Made by a program: the position numbers and the translations under genes. From Bacteroidetes bacterium GWA2_40_15 (GTDB taxonomy: Bacteria > Bacteroidota > Bacteroidia > Bacteroidales > VadinHA17): DNA of 40,075 nucleotides. Location of the stretch: the NCBI GenBank assembly GCA_001768195.1, contig MENI01000060.1, positions 1 through 40,075 on the forward strand, given 5' to 3'. Of this stretch, positions 1-8,270 are shown in pieces. A model generated the notes under the pieces. That model was not told the DNA's origin and did not search any database. It saw only the letters and a list, made by a program, of their open reading frames with translations. The stretch's first letter is position 1. Each line of letters starts with the position of its first letter.

Positions 1-39
1 CTCTAAATTTACAATACTATCCTTAGCTTGACGGCTATG

Positions 40-122
40 CCCTGAAGGGGGTCTTATTCCTACCCTTAACAAACGTTCGTTATTAACCGAAATAAAACCC
101 CCTTTAGATGGGCAGGGGGCTA
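40..122 (+). repeat. Intergenic palindromic repeat, family B, copy 1
   Basis: This copy has the family core: a CCCTGAAGGGGG hairpin, then TCTTATTCCTACCCTTAAC, an AACAAACG...CGTT segment, CCGAAATAAAA, and the closing ACCCCCTTTAG / GGGCAGGGGGCT run. The left boundary motif CTGCATGGACAG seen in copies 2, 4 and 5 is missing, so this copy is shorter or truncated. It is diverged (TTAACCGAAATAAAA instead of TAAAACGAAATATA). Other copies lie at 2116-2240, 17408-17612 (reverse), 23422-23607 and 29950-30092. The rest of 1-212 holds no recognisable gene; a near-match -7 box TATCTTTA lies at 186-193 ahead of ubiX. Confidence 0.85.
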
Positions 123-212
123 TTAGCTTGGTTCTGCGAATCTTCAAAGAATAGATAGAATTAACCGGCATAAATATTTAATAATTATCTTTACTCATCT
201 TATATAACCATA

Positions 213-797
213 ATGAAGGATTCATCCTGCAGATCACGAAAAATAGTTCTCGCAATAACCGGCGCCAGCGGTTCCATATACGCAAAGAAGCTTCTGGAGA
301 AGCTGAAGCAGCTGAAAAACCCTCCGGAGGAGATAGCTGTGATCCTCTCCGATACGGCAAAGGAGATCTGGCTGGCCGAAACAGGAGGAAAATTCATTGC
401 AGATTATCCTGCGAAGGAGTATTCGAACAGATCATTTCATGCACCATTCGCATCAGGATCTTCAAGCTACGACACAATGATTATATGCCCCGCATCGATG
501 GGAACCACAGGCAGGATAGCCAACGGAACATCCGACGATCTGACAGCCCGCACCGCTGATGTCATGCTCAAGGAAAGAAGAAGGCTTATTATAGTTCCGA
601 GAGAGGCTCCTTTCAACCTTATTCATATTGAAAACATGAAATCTCTCACTCTTGCAGGAGCAATAATCTGTCCGGCATCACCCTCATTTTACAGCAATCC
701 ACAAACAATCGACGACCTCGTCCTGACTGTCGTTGACCGGATAATCGACCTGGCAGGATTTGAGAATAACAGTTACAGGTGGATGGAAAATGGTTGA
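213..797 (+). CDS. ubiX: Flavin prenyltransferase UbiX
   Basis: UbiX joins a dimethylallyl group to reduced FMN to make prenylated FMN, the cofactor of UbiD-type decarboxylases; it is cytosolic. The 194-residue length is normal for the family. The N-terminal Rossmann-like nucleotide-binding turn ITGASGS follows the first strand, and the CPASMGTTGRIANG stretch and the later VPREAPFNLIHIENM segment are the family's flavin and phosphate-binding regions. The ATG at 213 places the ITGASG turn near residue 16, as expected. The gene overlaps the next by 8 nt, so the two are probably co-transcribed. No ubiD is visible in the window. The family call is strong; which decarboxylase it serves is unknown. 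Confidence 0.93.
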   Translation: MKDSSCRSRKIVLAITGASGSIYAKKLLEKLKQLKNPPEEIAVILSDTAKEIWLAETGGKFIADYPAKEYSNRSFHAPFASGSSSYDTMIICPASMGTTGRIANGTSDDLTARTADVMLKERRRLIIVPREAPFNLIHIENMKSLTLAGAIICPASPSFYSNPQTIDDLVLTVVDRIIDLAGFENNSYRWMENG

Positions 798-1221
798 CAG
801 CAGGATCATAAAATTCTTCAGGAAACATCATGTTCTTACAATAGCCACCTCTGTCGGCAATGAACCATGGTGTGCAAACTGCTTTTACGTTTATCTGGAG
901 GATGAGAACTCACTGGTCTTCACAACAGATGCCGACACCCGTCATGGAAAGGAGTTTTTGGCAAATCCGCTGGTTGCAGGATCAGTTGTCCTGGAGACGA
1001 TGATAATAGGTAGAATACGTGGTATTCAGTTCCAGGGAACTGTCTCGGAACCGGAGGGAGAACTTCTGCAAAAGGCAAAAAGCGCTTATTTAAAAAGATT
1101 CCCGGTGGCAGCGCTGATGGATACGAGGTTATGGATTGTAAAGCTCACGCTTATTAAGATTACAGATAACAGGTTGGGGTTTGGTAAAAAGTTAATTTGG
1201 GCGCAAGACGCAACGGCGTAA
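790..1221 (+). CDS. YhbP-like (UPF0306) pyridoxamine-phosphate-oxidase-fold protein
   Basis: This is a small split-barrel flavin-binding-fold protein of the UPF0306/YhbP family, whose exact reaction is not known. Family hallmarks recalled from E. coli YhbP are visible: WCANCFYVY near the N-terminus, a TRH motif, IRGIQFQG, LKRFPVA and the C-terminal LGFGKKLIW. I chose the ATG at 790, which overlaps the ubiX stop, over an in-frame upstream start at 760 because the shorter start gives the usual family length (about 143 aa). The last residues (AQDATA) and the TAA stop are encoded by the GCGCAAGACGCAACGGCGTAA run of the adjoining repeat, so the natural C-terminus seems to have been replaced or extended by the repeat. 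Confidence 0.85.
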   Translation: MVDSRIIKFFRKHHVLTIATSVGNEPWCANCFYVYLEDENSLVFTTDADTRHGKEFLANPLVAGSVVLETMIIGRIRGIQFQGTVSEPEGELLQKAKSAYLKRFPVAALMDTRLWIVKLTLIKITDNRLGFGKKLIWAQDATA

Positions 1222-1449
1222 CGGCGCAACGGGAAGAAATAACGGCGCAAGGGCGCAACGGGAGAAACGGCTCAGGGGCTCAGGGTTTAACGAATTTAGT
1301 TCCCCTCCCAGGAGGGGAGCTTTTGTGTCTGCCCTCCCAGGAGGGGAACTAAAAGCCTTGCGCCTTTGTGCCGTTGAGCCGTTCTACTCTTACCATTGTG
1401 CCGCTGCTTTGTCAGCCGAAGCCTCGGCGAAGGCTGGTGCCGTTGCGCC
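1201..1449. repeat. Nested palindromic intergenic repeat, family A, locus 1
   Basis: Left outer arm: tandem GCGCAACGG / GCGCAAGGG words at about 1201-1262. Right outer arm: their reverse complements (CCTTGCGCC, CCGTTGAGCC, CCGTTGCGCC) at about 1356-1449. Between them an inverted repeat pairs 1295-1320 with 1331-1353 (TTTAGTTCCCCTCC on the left, GGAGGGGAACTAAA on the right); each half contains its own CCTCCCAGGAGGGG hairpin. The element fills nearly the whole yhbP-ribE gap and reaches into the 3' end of the yhbP-like gene. Confidence 0.85.
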
Positions 1450-1454
1450 TTCCT

Positions 1455-1481
1455 ATTAAATTTATTAAATTTATTAAATTT
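1455..1481 (+). repeat. Three tandem copies of a 9-bp AT unit before ribE
   Basis: ATTAAATTT occurs three times without interruption, ending 28 nt before the ribE ATG. It lies where a promoter or untranslated leader would be, and no clear TAnnTTTG box is seen nearby. It could be a variable-number repeat or an AT-rich upstream element. Confidence 0.8.
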
Positions 1482-1509
1482 ACAACCGAATCAAAATCTA
1501 CTTAAAGCC

Positions 1510-2109
1510 ATGTTTTCAGGAATAGTCGAAGAAGCCGCAAAGGTTGTAAAACTTGAAAAAGAAAAAGACAACCTCCACATAACAATGAAATGTTCATTCG
1601 TAAATGAACTGAAGATCGATCAGAGCATATCACATAACGGAGTATGCCTTACTGTTGTCAGAAAAGACAGCGAAACATATACGGTAACCGCTATTAAGGA
1701 AACTCTGGAAAAGACAAACCTCGGCCTCCTTAAACCCGGCGACAAAGTCAACCTCGAAAGAAGCACAAAGCTCGATGGACGTCTCGACGGGCACATGGTA
1801 CAGGGACATGTTGACCAGACTGCAGTATGTACAAGTGTTACCGAAGCCGGCGGAAGCTGGTACTACACTTTTGAATATGAGCCTGCGCAGGATGACTATA
1901 TAACAGTGGAGAAGGGTTCGGTTTCGGTTAACGGCGTCAGCCTTACTGTTGTCAACTCAAAGCAGAATTCATTCCAGGTTGCCATCATCCCTTTCACATG
2001 GGAGGTCACCAACTTTCACCAGATAAAAAAAGGGACTGTTGTTAACCTGGAGTTTGATATTCTCGGGAAATATATCGCGAAGATCGTGAGGCAGGTGATG
2101 GGGAGGTAG
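1510..2109 (+). CDS. ribE: Riboflavin synthase (alpha subunit)
   Basis: Riboflavin synthase dismutates two molecules of 6,7-dimethyl-8-ribityllumazine to riboflavin and the pyrimidinedione precursor, the last step of riboflavin synthesis. The 199-residue protein shows the two tandem lumazine-binding barrels: the first starts at MFSGIVEE and contains NGVCLTVV, the second repeats the pattern with GSVSVNGVSLTVV; the linker carries LDGRLDGHMVQGHVD. The ATG at 1510 is chosen because MFSGIVEE is the invariant N-terminus; an in-frame start at 1396 lies inside the upstream repeat and is rejected. No other rib genes are nearby, so it is a stand-alone gene between two repeat elements. UbiX and riboflavin synthase both belong to flavin metabolism, which may or may not be coincidence. 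Confidence 0.95.
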   Translation: MFSGIVEEAAKVVKLEKEKDNLHITMKCSFVNELKIDQSISHNGVCLTVVRKDSETYTVTAIKETLEKTNLGLLKPGDKVNLERSTKLDGRLDGHMVQGHVDQTAVCTSVTEAGGSWYYTFEYEPAQDDYITVEKGSVSVNGVSLTVVNSKQNSFQVAIIPFTWEVTNFHQIKKGTVVNLEFDILGKYIAKIVRQVMGR

Positions 2110-2115
2110 AGCATT

Positions 2116-2240
2116 CTGCATGGACAGAAAGCCCCCGCTCCGCTGACGCGGAGCACCCCCTGAAGGGGGTCTTATTCCTACCCTAAACAAACCCTTGTTA
2201 TAAAACGAAATATACCCCCCTTTAGGGGGGCAGGGGGGCT
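2116..2240 (+). repeat. Intergenic palindromic repeat, family B, copy 2
   Basis: This is the fullest short-form copy. It has the left boundary CTGCATGGACAG, AAAGCCCCCGCTCC, a GCTCC..GGAGC hairpin, the ACCCCCTGAAGGGGGT hairpin, the TCTTATTCCTACCC core, AACAAACCCTTGTT, TAAAACGAAATATACCCCCC, and the right end GGGGGGCAGGGGGGCT. The ends AGCCCCC and GGGGGCT are inverted. It begins 7 nt after the ribE stop and may act as its terminator (inference). Confidence 0.88.
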
Positions 2241-2256
2241 GAAAGGAGATTTTTCC

Positions 2257-2264
2257 TATCTTTG
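2257..2264 (+). promoter_or_regulatory. -7 box of the ileS promoter
   Basis: TATCTTTG matches the Bacteroidota consensus TAnnTTTG exactly. It lies 43 nt before the ileS ATG, immediately after the repeat element; no good -33 TTTG is seen because that position falls in the repeat. Confidence 0.6.
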
Positions 2265-2307
2265 TGGGTATTTTTCAAAAAACACAATTGCATAATAATA
2301 CAGAACA

Positions 2308-5300
2308 ATGGGGAAACGGTTTCCTGAATACAAAGGCCTTGATCTCCCGAAAGTAAATAAAGAGATCCTCAAGGTTTGGGATGAGAACGATACATTTCAT
2401 AAGAGCATTCGTGAAGTGAACGGGAAAGGGGAGTTTGTCTTTTATGAAGGTCCTCCTTCTGCAAACGGAATTCCCGGAATACACCACGTGATGGCCCGTA
2501 CGATCAAGGATGCTATCTGCCGTTTCAGGACACAGAGTGGTTATGAGGTAAAACGCAAGGCCGGATGGGATACTCATGGTCTTCCTGTTGAACTGCAGGT
2601 TGAAAAAAACCTTGGCATCACCAAGGAAGATATCGGAAACAAGATCTCAATTGTAGATTTCAATAAAGCCTGCCGGACCGATGTAATGAAATACACCGAT
2701 CTGTGGGAAGAGCTTACAAGGAAAATGGGCTACTGGGTGAATATGGATCATCCATATGTTACCTATGACAACCGTTATATAGAAACTCTCTGGTGGCTTC
2801 TCAAACAACTTTATTCAAAAGGTTACCTCTACCAGGGTTATACCATTCAGCCTTATTCACCGGCTGCCGGAACAGGACTGAGCTCTCATGAACTTAATCT
2901 GCCCGGCTGTTACCGCGATGTTAAGGATACAACATGCATTGCCCTGTTCAAGGCGGTAAAAGATAAAAAGTCGGAGTTCCTGTATCACGATCTGGATACA
3001 AAAGAAATTCATTTTATGGCCTGGACAACCACTCCGTGGACACTTCCTTCGAATACCGCTCTTGCGGTAGGAAGAGATATAAGATATGTAAAGGTAAGAA
3101 GTTTTAATCCCTATTCAGGCGATCCGGTAACGGTTATCCTGGCAAAAGAGCTTCTTTATTCAATTTTCCCTGAATCAAATACCGGCCTGCATCTGTCAGA
3201 TTACCAGACAGGAGATAAAAAGATCCCCTTCAAAATAACAGGAGAGTTTGCAGGAGCTGACCTGAAAGGAATATTGTATGAGCAGCTGATCGATTGGGTG
3301 AATCCCGGGAAGGGGGCTTTCCAGGTACTTACAGGCGATTTTGTTACTACCGAGGACGGAACGGGTATAGTTCATATTGCTCCTACATTTGGCGCCGACG
3401 ACTACCGTATTGCGAAAGAGAATGGCGTGCCTCCTCTGATCATGAAGAGAAAAGACGGCTCTATGGGACCGATGGTTGATAAGCGCGGATATATGGTCCC
3501 TCTGTCTGACCTTGATGAGAATTTTGTAAAGGACTTCGTGAATGTTAAAACCTATTCCGGGTTTGAGGCAAAAGCCGTTAAAAACGAATATGATGATACC
3601 CTTTCACCGGATGCAGAGTCTCTCGATGTTGAGATTGCCGTGATGCTTAAACAACAGGGCAAGGCCTTCAGAATTGAAAAACAGGTTCACAATTACCCTC
3701 ACTGCTGGAGAACAGATAAACCAGTTCTTTACTATCCGCTTGATGCATGGTTCATACGTACTACAGCATTCCGTGAGCGAATGATAGAGCTCAACAATAC
3801 GATCAACTGGAAACCTCAATCGACCGGTACAGGCAGATTCGGCAAGTGGCTCGAAAACCTTGTCGACTGGAACCTTTCCCGTTCACGTTTCTGGGGAACT
3901 CCACTTCCGATATGGGTTACAGAGGAGAGGAAAGAGGAAAAATGCATCGGATCAGCTTCTGAGCTCAAAGCTGAAATTAAGAAATCAATTAAGGCCGGTT
4001 TCATGAAATCAAATCCCCTTAAGAATTTCATTGAGGGAGATAACTCCCAGGAGAACTATGAGAAGTTTGACCTTCACCGTCCGTTTGTTGATGAGATAAT
4101 ACTGGTAAGTGATTCAGGAAAGAAGATGTTCCGCGAACCCGATCTTATTGATGTATGGTTCGATTCAGGAGCAATGCCTTATGCACAGGCACACTATCCT
4201 TTTGAGAACAAAGAGAATTTCCATGAGATGTTCCCGGCAGATTATATTGCGGAAGGTGTAGATCAGACAAGGGGCTGGTTCTTCACACTGCATGCTATTG
4301 CAACAATGATATCCGATTCGGTATCATTTAAAAATATCATATCAAACGGTCTTGTATTGGATAAGAATGGCAATAAGATGTCGAAAAGGCTTGGAAATGC
4401 CGTTGATCCATTCACCACAATTGAAGAGTATGGTTCAGATCCTCTCAGGTGGTATATGCTTACTAATGCACAGCCATGGGATAATCTGAAATTCGATATT
4501 TCAGGGGTGGATGAGGTAAAACGCAAATTCTTCGGGACCTTATACAATACATATTCATTTTTTTCGCTTTATGCCAATGTTGACAATTTCAGGTATTCTG
4601 AAAAGGATATACCTGTAAATGAGAGGCCCGAGATAGACAGATGGATAATCTCTCTCCTGAACTCACTTGTAAAAGAGGTTACAAACTGCTACAATGATTA
4701 TGACCTTACCCGTGCAGGACGCGCAGTCCAGGATTTTGTTACCGAAAACCTGAGCAACTGGTATGTCCGCCTCAACCGCAAACGTTACTGGGGTGGGGAG
4801 TACGACAGGGACAAGCTTGCTGCCTACCAGACACTTTATACATGTCTGGAGACAGTCAGTCAGCTGGCAGCGCCTATAGCTCCTTTCTATACCGAACGTC
4901 TCTTCACGGACCTCAACAGCATTACCGGAAGGCATAAGGATAGCTCCGTTCACCTGGCCCTCTTCCCGGGATATGATGAGTCGCTTATCGATAAAGCCCT
5001 CGAGGAGAGGATGGACATAGCCCAGAAGATATCATCGATGATACTCGGCCTGAGGAGAAAAGTGAGCATAAAGGTACGTCAGCCCCTGGCGAAGATAATG
5101 GTGCCGGTTCCTGATAAAACCTTTAAGAATAAATTCGAAGCAGTTAAAGATCTGATTCTTGCAGAGGTGAATGTCAGGGAGGTCGAATACATTGATGACA
5201 CCGCATCAATCCTGGTGAAGAAGATCAAACCCAACTTCAAGACACTTGGACCAAAATACGGCAAGCTGATGAAGGATATCAGCAATGCAGTTGTTGCCCT

Positions 5301-5739
5301 TGGTTCGAAGGATATTATGGCTTTTGAAAATAATAAGAGCTATCAGCTCATTATTAACGGACAGGAGGTTGCACTTACAATTGATGATGTTGAAATAATA
5401 TCAGAAGATATTCCCGGCTGGCAGGTTGCAAATGAGGGCAAACTTACAGTAGCGCTTGATGTTAAAGTCACGGATGAATTACGGAATGAAGGCATCGCGA
5501 GAGAGTTTGTCAACAGGATCCAGAATATCCGCAAGGAGGCAGGGTTTGATGTTACTGACAAGATCACTGTTAAGATCGAAGATATTGATTTCGTAAGGGA
5601 AGCCGTCAAAAAGCACTCAGCTTACATTGGCTCGCAGACACTGGCAACGGCTGTAACTCTTACTTCCACTTTTTCTGGTAGTGTGAGAGAAGTGGAGATT
5701 GATGAGGTTGTGGTGAAGGTGGAGGTGAGGAAGAATTAA
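2308..5739 (+). CDS. ileS: Isoleucyl-tRNA synthetase, long (eukaryote-like) type
   Basis: It charges tRNA-Ile with isoleucine in the cytosol. At 1143 residues it is longer than the roughly 940-residue zinc-finger type and fits the type II, eukaryote-like class. The HIGH-equivalent GIHH is at residues 57-60 (context GIPGIHHVMARTIKD) and KMSKR is at 690-694. The editing domain lies between, with AWTTTPWTLPSNTALAV near its start, and WFDSGAMPYAQ precedes KMSKR. The C-terminal anticodon-binding region continues to EVVVKVEVRKN, with no cysteine zinc-finger cluster visible at the C-terminus. Family knowledge: this class tolerates mupirocin; resistance here is inference. A -7 box sits upstream, and a repeat element starts right after the TAA stop. 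Confidence 0.96.
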   Translation: MGKRFPEYKGLDLPKVNKEILKVWDENDTFHKSIREVNGKGEFVFYEGPPSANGIPGIHHVMARTIKDAICRFRTQSGYEVKRKAGWDTHGLPVELQVEKNLGITKEDIGNKISIVDFNKACRTDVMKYTDLWEELTRKMGYWVNMDHPYVTYDNRYIETLWWLLKQLYSKGYLYQGYTIQPYSPAAGTGLSSHELNLPGCYRDVKDTTCIALFKAVKDKKSEFLYHDLDTKEIHFMAWTTTPWTLPSNTALAVGRDIRYVKVRSFNPYSGDPVTVILAKELLYSIFPESNTGLHLSDYQTGDKKIPFKITGEFAGADLKGILYEQLIDWVNPGKGAFQVLTGDFVTTEDGTGIVHIAPTFGADDYRIAKENGVPPLIMKRKDGSMGPMVDKRGYMVPLSDLDENFVKDFVNVKTYSGFEAKAVKNEYDDTLSPDAESLDVEIAVMLKQQGKAFRIEKQVHNYPHCWRTDKPVLYYPLDAWFIRTTAFRERMIELNNTINWKPQSTGTGRFGKWLENLVDWNLSRSRFWGTPLPIWVTEERKEEKCIGSASELKAEIKKSIKAGFMKSNPLKNFIEGDNSQENYEKFDLHRPFVDEIILVSDSGKKMFREPDLIDVWFDSGAMPYAQAHYPFENKENFHEMFPADYIAEGVDQTRGWFFTLHAIATMISDSVSFKNIISNGLVLDKNGNKMSKRLGNAVDPFTTIEEYGSDPLRWYMLTNAQPWDNLKFDISGVDEVKRKFFGTLYNTYSFFSLYANVDNFRYSEKDIPVNERPEIDRWIISLLNSLVKEVTNCYNDYDLTRAGRAVQDFVTENLSNWYVRLNRKRYWGGEYDRDKLAAYQTLYTCLETVSQLAAPIAPFYTERLFTDLNSITGRHKDSSVHLALFPGYDESLIDKALEERMDIAQKISSMILGLRRKVSIKVRQPLAKIMVPVPDKTFKNKFEAVKDLILAEVNVREVEYIDDTASILVKKIKPNFKTLGPKYGKLMKDISNAVVALGSKDIMAFENNKSYQLIINGQEVALTIDDVEIISEDIPGWQVANEGKLTVALDVKVTDELRNEGIAREFVNRIQNIRKEAGFDVTDKITVKIEDIDFVREAVKKHSAYIGSQTLATAVTLTSTFSGSVREVEIDEVVVKVEVRKN

Positions 5740-5740
5740 A

Positions 5741-6253
5741 GGCGCAACGGCGCAAAGGCGCAGGGGCCTAACGAGAAGAAAAATAGGCGTAAGTTAATAA
5801 CATTTTCCCCTCCTTTTGAAGGAGGGGTGGCCGCAACACAATGACAGCTAATGCATTGCGAGGTCTTTTTGCGGCCGGGGTGGTTGATTTGTCTTTCCGA
5901 TCGATTCATTTCCATTATTTGTGACTTTCCTTATCTCAATTTTCCAATATTCAGGATCCCGAACACAAATCTGTTTTCAAACCTTAATACAGTGATTCCA
6001 ATGCTCTTCAGGTAGATATCCCCTTTTTCATCTATTTTATTCAACATGGAAATAAGGTAATAAGAGACTAGTAAATCAACCACCCCGGCCGCATATATTC
6101 ATTGTAACATATTAAATATCTGTGTGCTGCGGCCACCCCTCCTTCAAAAGGAGGGGAAACTTATTTACCCTACTTTCCTGCCATTGTACAGTTTCACTCT
6201 TACTCCATTCCTTTCTTACCATTGCGCCCTTGCGCCGCTGCGCCGTTGCGCCT
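5741..6253. repeat. Nested palindromic repeat, family A, locus 2, enclosing a gene remnant
   Basis: The locus has three nested layers. Outer: GGCGCAACGGCGCAAAGG at 5741-5765, with reverse-complement words at 6219-6253. Middle: 31 bp at 5804-5834 exactly inverted at 6129-6159; each arm is a CCCCTCCTTTTGAAGGAGGGG-like hairpin followed by TGGCCGC. Inner: 21 bp at 5870-5890 exactly inverted at 6073-6093, with key word GGCCGGGGTGGTTGATTT. Between the inner arms lies a degenerate DUF559 fragment on the - strand. The element fills most of the ileS-dnaG gap and begins 1 nt after the ileS stop. Confidence 0.92.
5848..6047 (-). pseudogene. Degenerate C-terminal fragment of a DUF559 (endonuclease-fold) protein
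   Basis: Reading the - strand from 6047, the frame gives MLNKIDEKGDIYLKSIGITV followed by LRFENRFVFGILNIGKLR and a stop at 5931. The segment YLKSIGITVLRFEN (6014 to 5973) matches the conserved end of DUF559 proteins, small relatives of Vsr and restriction endonucleases. A one-base frame change near 5940-5960 restores a plausible tail: EIRKVTNNGNESIGKT, then NQPPRPQKDLAMH, ending at a TAG at 5848. This tail is read through the inner inverted repeat (AATCAACCACCCCGG). The N-terminal part and the catalytic residues are absent, so it is a relic. The match is from memory of the family. Confidence 0.72.
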
Positions 6254-6311
6254 TTCTTATTCTCCAATAACAAAATTCTTATCCCTTAATCCCAATTAGC
6301 CAATTAACTGA

Positions 6312-6319
6312 TATCTTTG
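6312..6319 (+). promoter_or_regulatory. -7 box of the dnaG promoter
   Basis: TATCTTTG is an exact TAnnTTTG match ending 4 nt before the dnaG ATG. If used, transcription would begin at or beside the start codon, giving a leaderless or nearly leaderless mRNA. No clear -33 TTTG is visible. Confidence 0.5.
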
Positions 6320-6323
6320 ATCC

Positions 6324-8270
6324 ATGATCGACCGCTTCACCATAGACCGTATTCTCGATGCCGCACAAATAGTTGATGTGGTGGGTGAATTCGTACAACT
6401 GAAAAGGAGGGGTGTCAACTACCTTGGCTTGTGCCCTTTTCACAATGAAAAAACCCCTTCATTCACAGTTTCTCCATCGAAAGAGATATTCAAGTGTTTT
6501 GGCTGCGGGAAAGTTGGCAACTCGGTCAATTTTGTAATGGAGCACGAACATCTCACCTACCCCGAAGCGCTTAAATACCTTGCAAAGAAATACCACATAG
6601 AGGTTGACGAAAAAGAACTCAGCAGGGAAGAGCTTGAAAAACAGAATGAAAGGGAAAGCCTTCTTGTTGTTTCTGCATATGCTGCAAGACAATTCAGTGA
6701 GAATCTCTTTTCAACTGATGAAGGGATTTCGGTCGGACTGACATATTTCAAGGAGAGGGGATTCAGGCAGGATACCCTGAAGAAGTTTGAATTGGGATAC
6801 AGCTTTGAGAAACGGGATGCATTTTCGAAAAAAGCCCTCGGGGATGGATATAAGCAGGATTTCCTGGTAAAAACCGGACTCTCTATTCAGAGTGAGGACC
6901 GCATCTTCGACAGGTTCAGCGGAAGGGTGATGTTCCCCATTCACTCACTATCAGGCCAGGTGCTGGGGTTCGGCGGAAGAATACTCAAATCGGATGTAAA
7001 GACAGCCAAATACCTCAACTCTCCTGAATCGGAGATCTACCATAAGAGCCGGATCCTTTACGGCATCTTCCAGGCAAGGAAATCGATCACACATGAAGAA
7101 AAATGCTACCTGGTAGAAGGATACACTGATGTGATGTCACTTCATGAAGCCGGGGTAGAAAATGTGGTTGCTTCATCAGGAACATCTCTTACCCAGGAAC
7201 AGGTAAGGCTCATCAAGAGATTCACACCGAACATAACTATCCTTTATGATGGCGATCCTGCCGGTATCAAAGCCTCAATCAGGGGTATTGACATCGTCCT
7301 CGAAGAGGGAATGAATGTTAAGATCGTCCTCCTGCCCGAGGGAGAGGACCCTGATTCTTATTCAAAGAAAGTCAGTAATGAGGAGTTCAGCAGGTTCCTT
7401 AAGGAAAATGAGACTGATTTTATCCGTTTCAAAACCAAGCTCCTGCTTGAAGAGGCCAGCAACGATCCTGTAATGAAGGCAAACCTTATACGCGATGTTG
7501 TAAAATCGATAGCTGTAATACCTGAGGCGATAAACCGTACAGTATATATAAAGGAGTGCAGTACAGTGCTGGAAGTTGCTGAACCCATACTATACAACGA
7601 AGTTAACAAGCTGCGTGCTCAGAAAAACTTCCAGGACAGGAACAAATATCCCGGACCGGAGGACCTGCCTGTCAAACCTCAGCCTGTCATTAAGCCTGTT
7701 CAGCGTGAACCAGTATCATTCTATTCTGAACGGGAGATAATAAGGTTGCTCCTGAAGTTCGGCAGCACCGAATTTGAAAGGATGCTAAACAAGGAGGATG
7801 GGAAAGAGGACGTTCTGACAGTATCTGACTATATAGTAAGGGAGATAACATCCGATAATCTTGAATTTAATGACAAGGTATGTTCAAAGATCTTCAGTGA
7901 CTTCAGGTTTAATACGGAACAGGGACTTATCACCGGAGACAAACAGTTTGTAAAACACGAAGATCCTGAAATCTCAAGTCTTTCCGCTGACCTCCTCTCC
8001 GACTCCCATGAGCTAAGCCGTATCTGGCAGGATAAACAAACCTATGTTGAAACTGAGGAGATGAAGCTGAAAGAGATTGTTGGAGATGTTGTCCTGAAAT
8101 TCAAGAGTGACAAGATAATGATCCTCAGAAAAGAGATAATGTTCCAGCTCGAAGAAGCAGTTAAGACAAATGACCGGGAAAAAATACTGACACTTCAGAA
8201 GAGGTATGCGAATCTGAGTGTTGCCCTGGGGCTGATATCAAAAAAGCTGGGGAACAGGATATTGTTATAG
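6324..8270 (+). CDS. dnaG: DNA primase
   Basis: DnaG makes RNA primers at the replication fork and works with the DnaB helicase. The 648-residue protein has the normal order: CHC2 zinc finger with ligands C37, H40, C58 and C61 (CPFH...CFGC); the catalytic core from about residue 120; a TOPRIM domain with VEGYTD at 264-269 (E265) and DGDPAG at 309-314 (D309, D311) as metal-binding acids; and a diverged C-terminal helicase-binding region after about 450. The ATG at 6324 is right because MIDRFTIDRILDAAQIVDVV is the expected N-terminus. It stands alone between two repeat loci; rpsU and rpoD are not adjacent here. Confidence 0.95.
   Translation: MIDRFTIDRILDAAQIVDVVGEFVQLKRRGVNYLGLCPFHNEKTPSFTVSPSKEIFKCFGCGKVGNSVNFVMEHEHLTYPEALKYLAKKYHIEVDEKELSREELEKQNERESLLVVSAYAARQFSENLFSTDEGISVGLTYFKERGFRQDTLKKFELGYSFEKRDAFSKKALGDGYKQDFLVKTGLSIQSEDRIFDRFSGRVMFPIHSLSGQVLGFGGRILKSDVKTAKYLNSPESEIYHKSRILYGIFQARKSITHEEKCYLVEGYTDVMSLHEAGVENVVASSGTSLTQEQVRLIKRFTPNITILYDGDPAGIKASIRGIDIVLEEGMNVKIVLLPEGEDPDSYSKKVSNEEFSRFLKENETDFIRFKTKLLLEEASNDPVMKANLIRDVVKSIAVIPEAINRTVYIKECSTVLEVAEPILYNEVNKLRAQKNFQDRNKYPGPEDLPVKPQPVIKPVQREPVSFYSEREIIRLLLKFGSTEFERMLNKEDGKEDVLTVSDYIVREITSDNLEFNDKVCSKIFSDFRFNTEQGLITGDKQFVKHEDPEISSLSADLLSDSHELSRIWQDKQTYVETEEMKLKEIVGDVVLKFKSDKIMILRKEIMFQLEEAVKTNDREKILTLQKRYANLSVALGLISKKLGNRILL

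Noticed and set aside
1396-1509. Upstream extension of the riboflavin synthase frame
   Set aside because: It reads through the repeat and AT triplets, while MFSGIVEE at 1510 is the conserved N-terminus.
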